DNA from: Acanthococcus lagerstroemiae
Lineage: Eukaryota > Arthropoda > Insecta > Hemiptera > Eriococcidae
Assembly: GCA_031841125.1 (NCBI GenBank)
Contig: CM063110.1
Coordinates: 15,991,626 to 16,055,625, forward strand
Length of the DNA: 64,000 bases
Direction: 5' to 3'
Below the pieces are notes generated by a model, which did no database searches, was not told where the DNA came from, and was given only the letters and a program-made list of their open reading frames with translations. Numbering within the stretch: the first letter of the stretch is position 1; every line of letters starts with the position of its first letter. Shown here one piece after another: positions 58,372-64,000 of this stretch. A program made the translations under genes and the position numbers.

Positions 58372-61300
58372 ACTCGCAGATAAGCATTAGAAGTGGACGC
58401 ACTGTGTCTGTTTGAATGTTTAATATACTGGAATCGGAGAACCGTTCGATTTTCTTAATATTCTTCGGATGTGACACGTGATGTAAACTCGTATTATCGA
58501 ATTATTAAAAGTCGTCAGACAAAATGTTGTTCAAGTTAATTAACAAAATCATACATCCAGCATTTTCTGTTTTGATTAAATCTGGAGTATGGCTTCTCGC
58601 TCATATTCTAGTTACATTGTTTACATAATAAACTGTAGAACTAGAAATTTAATAAATCTGAACGCTCGTACGCTAATCCGATAAGATAACAAGATCAAAG
58701 ATAAGTGATAACGTTGGCTTTTGCTGCCATGTCTTACTTCCGGATCCTCCTACTATCGCTCACGTGATTTGCAGTATTGCAGATTCAGATGCAGATTGAG
58801 AGAATGTACGATTGCATAACTCTACCTCGACCTTTGACTGGCTACGTATAAGCATCTTGTTCGCATCTATCTGGCATTGACCCATGAGTCACTGAAGTTG
58901 AAACATCGCGAACACGTGACTTCTGCTATCATTTATCAGTTAAATTTTCAGTTTACATGCAGACTGCAGAATCAATGAATTAATCGCATTACAGATTAAG
59001 AAATCGCAATCAGTTCGAATCCAGGGATTAGTGAAAGTGAAAGCATCTACACGTCGCAAGTAAAATGCGTTCTTGGGTGTAGAAGAAAACAGAAATAAAG
59101 CCCGAGCTCAACTGCTGGCAGTGCACTAAATTGAGAAAAAAAATTAAATATCTAGAGGAACAGACTGAGAGTATTTACACTCGAAATGAAAACCAACAGA
59201 AGGAAAAACCACTTCAACTACCGACAGAATATGTAGATATCTCTCTAATTCTAACCCACAAGATGAGTCAATTCGAGAGCGTTCAAATCCAAACTTGTCC
59301 AAGCAGAAGATAAACAGCCGGAGTTATTATTGTCACTTACTGAACGACCTCATGAGTAACCAGCTAAATTACTTCAAAATAAACATTAAAAAGGAAGATT
59401 TTGCATTTACGAGCACGTTTAAACTGTAAACTAATAAGCCTAACAGATAACAATTATGACTAATAACAACGCTGACTAATAACTCCGTTCAAATTAAAAC
59501 TGGGAAAATACACCAAATATGATCGTAACTTCAGGTCATTTTTTCGAGACATTCATTACATAGTCATAAAATCATTTTGTGCAGTATAAATAGATTAGCA
59601 TAAGCGATTTTTTTCTTGTCTCTCAAAGGTACTGAGTTTCTAAGGACAACCCAGAAAAAATGTTCAAAAAACACTTTACATTCAGCTGTAGACTCGTCTC
59701 AAAATATTCTTCGTTACGTTTGAGAATTGGCCAACCCAACATAATATGTCAGCATGAAGAAAAACATTTATGTTTATTTCAATTCTAACCTGAGGGACTG
59801 CCCAGATAATCCTTTCTAACGTACGAATCCATGTGACACCACTTCCTAACTAGACCCAAAAGAAAAAAACGCCCGCATCGAGGTCGCCGCTGATTCTGCG
59901 GAGTAATTATAAATTCGTGATTTGCTCTAAAAGTTTCATTAATGGTTCAAATGTAAATTATGTTCTGCGTCCGCGCTTTAGTCATCAGGTGTCTTGAACC
60001 GGAAACATCAACGCGATTCGATGGAGTAAAAAAATCGAATCTACCTCGGAGATTCCCGCGCGATCCAAATACAAATACACTGGAACATCACCCATTTAGA
60101 AGATTTACACCGGAGAAAGTTTCAAAAACAATTAGCATTATTTAAATGGGTACATCTTCGTTACTAACACAATAACTGACAGTCAGACACACGGATATAA
60201 TTATGGCTAACATTTTCGTAGAAGACTGTACTATGATGTGGATACGCCGATGACGTCTGAAAACTACGAATTACACAGCAATATTGATACAGTTTACGAG
60301 GAAGGTCAGCTTTTCTAAAAACACTTATCAATTCATAGAAGTATCGTTCTATACTCGTAGTTTCACGTGCATACAAGCGATCCACCATTTTGATAGAATA
60401 TCAGTTCAAAAATCTGTCATATCGCAAGGCCGTCCAACTTTCTCGAAATTTTGATCTACCATCTAGATATAGCCTAGAATCACGAGGCAGTTGATATCTA
60501 TACATTCTGATTATTCCCTCAGAAAATTGTCAATACAGCACTCTGCAAATTGCAAAATTTGAGAAAATTCAAAATATCGTTGAATTTCACGATGTGTTCT
60601 CTTCACACACAATTCATAACTTGAATCAAAATTTCCGAAAATAAGGTTATTTGGTACGAGGATATGACATTTGAACTGACATTCTGCAATCAAAATAGCG
60701 GATCGATTGTATACTCATGTGTAACAACAGAGCCTTAAGGGAAGTACAGAATTTTTGGTTGTCAATACTCAAATTTACTTTCTTGAAGGAGCTTATTGTC
60801 ATAGATTAACGCAGTATAAACTATCGCCATAAATGTCGAACTTTATCAGGTATTCCAAATTAATTTACGAGTTTATGGCTGCCACAGGTCTACCGATTAT
60901 TCTCATACTCGCAGCCTGTTTCGTTTGTAAGAAATACACAAATAAATCTACCTATAAATAATACCTAATCACAAACACACAGCAAGAAAGCAGTACAGAG
61001 GAATAAGCAGTAAGTCAGGTAGATATGAAGTTTTCGTAACTTCGGTGTCACTTTTCTGGGCCGGATTCACACTTGGCAGTAACATTAAGCAATGCTCTTC
61101 GAAAAATTAGTCCAATCACTATCACCAAAATCCGAGCTAGCAACTTCAGAGAATATCGAGACGGTGAGAAGACTTTTGCGACCCTTCGAAGTTTTCGAAC
61201 TGGGTCAAACAACGGTCAGAAAGACCACTTGGCGACCTTCACAACCAGAATAGGACCTCGTTCCTAGTGGTCTGCAGCCGATTCAGGAGGCAATCAAGGC

Positions 61301-61561
61301 TAGGAAGGACAACCATTTGGCACAATTCTGGTGCTGTTTCAACTTAGCAACCCGTAAACAAATTTTGAAGAGTTAATCATCTTATCTAATAAGAACTAAT
61401 TACTCAAGTAGACCCTTTTAAAGGCAGTACAGATTAATATGTCAATTCCAGAACAACCTTCCACGATTTTTGGCCCAGTTCTGCTTGTTACCTCAGGCTT
61501 CGTTTACATCCATTTTCGGTGACTGATTTGTTGGGATTATACTTAATATAGTAACAGGGCT
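58372..61561. other. Non-coding stretch, no gene seen
   Basis: About 3.2 kb without recognised repeats. A frame through 59101-59310 reads ELNCWQCTKLRKKIKYLEEQ and looks coiled-coil-like, but is short and lacks splice support. 59880-60140 is somewhat CpG-rich. Confidence 0.45.
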
Positions 61562-61752
61562 ACTGAAAACTAAAGTTAGAGGAAAAGGTTAGGTGAGAGC
61601 AACTTACTATTCGGTTCCTAGGGAAACTAAAGGCTAAAGTTATTGAAAAATGGCGTGTGAGAGTGCACTCAATATTTGGTCCCTACGGACACTGAAAGCT
61701 CAAGCTAGTGTAGTGAAAAAGGGTTAGGTGAGAGTACATTTACAATTCGCAA
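61562..61752. repeat. Three-copy tandem repeat (~64-bp unit)
   Basis: Units at 61562, 61624 and 61689 share ACTxAAxxCTxAAGxTA, GAAAAxGG and GTGAGAGxxCA. Copies diverge by indels. Confidence 0.75.
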
Positions 61753-61793
61753 GGCTAGTCTAGCCCTAGCCACCAATAGAATACTTCCGCCGA

Positions 61794-62077
61794 CAGGGAC
61801 GCACCGAAGAGTTTTTCCAGAGAGAGAGGGGGGGGGCGGTAAAAAATTGTGAAAGTCCCCAACTGACTCAACTTAGAATTCCCCCCCCCCAAAAAAAAAC
61901 CTTTTGATTTGGATTTTTCCAACTGACTAATCAAAATTCCCAAGTATCAAAGCAAACAAAAAATTCAACTTTGTGGATTTTTCCAACTTGCCTGACTGAA
62001 ACGGTAAATTATCCCAACTGCTGAGTGAAAAATTCCTAGGGGGAGTTGTCCCCTACCCCACTATCGGTACGTCACTG
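61794..62077 (+). mobile_element. hAT MITE, CAGGGACGTACCGA family, perfect target duplication (284 bp)
   Basis: Starts CAGGGACGCACCGAAGAG and ends TCGGTACGTCACTG. Both flanks are TCCGCCGA (61786-61793 and 62078-62085), an exact 8-bp duplication diagnostic of hAT-type insertion. The inside shares AACTGACTCAACTTAGAATT and AAGTATCAAAGCAAA with 57986 and, inverted, 51920. Confidence 0.95.
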
Positions 62078-62184
62078 TCCGCCGATCTAAGGACTGTCCA
62101 ACTGATTTCACAGTTTTAGTCATTACGGTAGCTGAAGCATACTTTAGAATGCGATTGATACTAATCAATGAGTCACTAAGTCAG

Positions 62185-62566
62185 CAGTGATACCGATTAT
62201 TAATCAATTAAATCGAATAATCAATTATTTGCCCTGATTAAATCAATTTATTTAATCAATTGTGAATGCTGATTAATCGCAATCGATTTTTTTTTTGGTC
62301 AAAATAATCGATTTTTTTCGTTATGTGATAAGGTGATAAAACGCGGTAAGATCGGACATCTGAATACAACGGATTCATTCATTTATTTTAGATTTCAAAA
62401 TTTTACTATAGATCTGTACTATAAAATAAACTTTTTATAATGCTCTGAACTCGCAACAAGCTACCACTACATATTTCATTTACTAATTTTTACTAATTTA
62501 AAAAAAAGGTGGGAAAAATCAATTTAATCAAAATAATTGATTATTTTTTAATAATCGGCATCACTG
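62185..62566. mobile_element. hAT MITE, CAGTGATACCGATTATTAA termini (382 bp)
   Basis: Left end CAGTGATACCGATTATTAA; right end, inverted, CAGTGATGCCGATTATTAA: 18 of 19 match. Flanks TAAGTCAG (62177-62184) and CGAGTCAG (62567-62574) match at 6 of 8. The inside is AT-rich with AATCAATTTATTTAATCAA words. Confidence 0.9.
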
Positions 62567-63419
62567 CGAGTCAGAGTGTTGAATGACAAACGAAGACTGT
62601 AAAGAGGTATTAGACCTTAAAAACAGTAGTATTACAAAAACAGTAAGGCAGAAAAATGAAAATCGTGTTGAACTTGTTCCCGGGGGTGCAATTAACCCCA
62701 GCTTATGAAACATCATCGTTTTCTATTCAGTAAGATCTGCTGGTTTTCGGTCAATCTTGGTTGTTTCGTTCAGGTCTTTTTCAGTCAATTATAGTCAGAT
62801 TTGGTCGTTCATAGTATTTTTAGGTCAATTCTAGTCAAATTTGGCTTTATTAGTCGTTCATGGTGTTACAGTAATTTTTAGTCTGATTTGGTTCAGACTG
62901 TGTTTGGTCCTTTTTGACCAATTTTGGTTCAATTTGCCAGTTTCTGGGCAAATTAAATCCGAGTTTGGTCGTTTTCGGCTAATTTTATTCGGCCTCGGTC
63001 ACTTCTGATCAGTTTTCATGGTGTCAATTTATCGGACGTCTTTGGTCGATTTCCGTCATTTTTGGACACTTTTAGCCGTCTTTGGTTTTTCCGACAACAT
63101 AAGTGAAATATGGTCGCATCTGTCAGAATTGGTCAGATTTAGTTATTTCTGGGAGATGATCATGTTACGTTCAGAGCCCTGTTTGTTTCATTTTGGTCAG
63201 AATTTGTCAGATTTGGCCTCCTTTGACCACGTTTCCTCTTGCTTTGTATTCGGTGTAATTTATTATTTGTTTTTGATCTGACACGATTTCGGCTATTTCC
63301 GGCGAGATTTGATCGAATTAGATCAGATGTCATTTCTACTCACAGCGGACTCTAGGTATATTTTTCATCAATCTGAGACAGAGTTCATCAGAGTTTCTGA
63401 TTGATCAGATCAAATTTAG
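62567..63419. repeat. Degenerate GGTCA word array, 5' of SINE B copy 2
   Basis: From about 62740: TTTTCGGTCAATCTTGG, GTCAGATTTGGTCG, TTAGGTCAATTCTAGTCA and many relatives every 10-20 bp up to the SINE head at 63420. 62567-62740 holds nothing recognised. Confidence 0.7.
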
Positions 63420-63920
63420 TCGCTGTGCGGCCAAGTGGTAACGTGCCCGCTTCTCAGTCTTTGCGTCTCAGATTCGAGTCCCACCAACGCCGGAAAGTTA
63501 TAGTGATATTCGAATACTCCCACAAACATTCTAGCGACGACAGCAACTACAGTATCAATCAAGGTAAGAACATGGCGCGTCCTGTAACCACCGTCGAACG
63601 AACAAAGTGTTACAATCGCTGGGCTTGTTACCACCGTCGAACGAACAAAGTGTTACAATCGCTGGGCTTGTTACCACCAGATCAGAAAGACTGGTATTGT
63701 GCGTGTGCAAGTCGTAGACAGCTTACTGAACGTCGTGAAACACGCGGCTGGTAAGCGAATTCCAGCTGCACACTCTTCGGGACAGAGAAGGTAAACTCTA
63801 ACGCAACAAAACCATGGGTAAAACAACGACAAACTACCCCAACAAACACTGTCCTGGAAAGTCGCGCATCAGAAACTGCGATCGCCAACGTCCGTCATTG
63901 GATACGGCACCTGAAGAAGA
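63420..63920 (+). mobile_element. tRNA-derived SINE, family B, copy 2, with internal duplication
   Basis: A box CGGCCAAGTGG (63428-63438), B box GATTCGAGTCC (63471-63481), body as in 51116. A 43-bp segment containing GTCGAACGAACAAAGTG is present twice without a mismatch (63593-63635, 63636-63678), explaining why this copy is about 50 bp longer. The 117-codon frame over it is a by-product, visible as a repeated peptide. Confidence 0.9.
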
Positions 63921-64000
63921 AGATCAAATTTGGTGTATTCAGTCGTATTTTGTTGTTTTTAGTCGCATTTTACTCACTTTTTGTCGTTTTTAGTTTTACT
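63921..64000. repeat. GGTCA/TAGTC word array continuing past SINE B copy 2
   Basis: AAATTTGGTGTATTCAGTCG, TTTTTAGTCGCATTTT and TTTTTGTCGTTTTTAG resume directly after the SINE and run off the window. Confidence 0.6.

Noticed and set aside
63401..63754. 117-codon frame with a repeated peptide
   Set aside because: Lies wholly over SINE B copy 2; the repeated peptide is the 43-bp duplication read through.

Overview
This window reads as non-coding eukaryotic nuclear DNA, most likely from an arthropod and probably an insect. It is AT-rich, has no operons, no ribosome-binding-site pattern and no dense run of long ORFs. Its only recognisable proteins are broken reverse transcriptase C-termini of the RTE and Jockey non-LTR clades. 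It is full of tRNA-derived SINEs, hAT-type MITEs with 8-bp target duplications, hairpin MITEs and long degenerate short-word arrays. The species cannot be named from the sequence. No complete host gene can be supported; three possible coding pieces are listed at low confidence (22881-23579 minus, 28327-28590 minus, 43229-43425 plus).

Layout. 1-5 kb: a GATC-word array, a dead RTE 3' end, a SINE fragment and a CpG-rich unique block. 5-11.7 kb: little that can be recognised. 11.7-15 kb: a hairpin element, a Jockey RT remnant with another element nested in its presumed 3' UTR, and a 410-bp inverted-repeat element. 15.8-21 kb: a CpG-rich block, a near-perfect palindromic MITE and a long degenerate AATC array broken up by insertions. 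21.7-28 kb: MITEs, the longest open frame of the window, and three copies of one tRNA-SINE within 3.5 kb. 28-32.2 kb: CpG-rich blocks, arrays of GACTC-type words, tandem repeats and a second RTE 3' end. 33-37.5 kb: a small hAT MITE, a 344-bp inverted-repeat element and a CpG-rich block. 38-46.3 kb: hAT MITE, GACTC array, a cruciform, local duplications, one exon-like segment and a CAGGGTG-ended element. 47-53.6 kb: CpG-rich blocks, an inverted-repeat element sharing sequence with a second SINE family, then that SINE inside a GGTCA-word array. 53.8-64 kb: a GGAAC-word array, MITEs, tandem repeats, and a second copy of the SINE again inside a GGTCA array that runs off the window end.

The window divides into three kinds of sequence: recognisable transposable elements, mostly non-autonomous; degenerate word arrays in which one 4-8 nt word recurs every ~10-25 bp; and CpG-rich, unique, homeodomain-core-rich blocks that could be conserved regulatory DNA. 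It therefore looks like a gene desert or a very large intron. The most unusual features are the degenerate word arrays, the pairing of SINE family B with the GGTCA array at two distant places, and the exceptional open frame at 22.9-23.6 kb.
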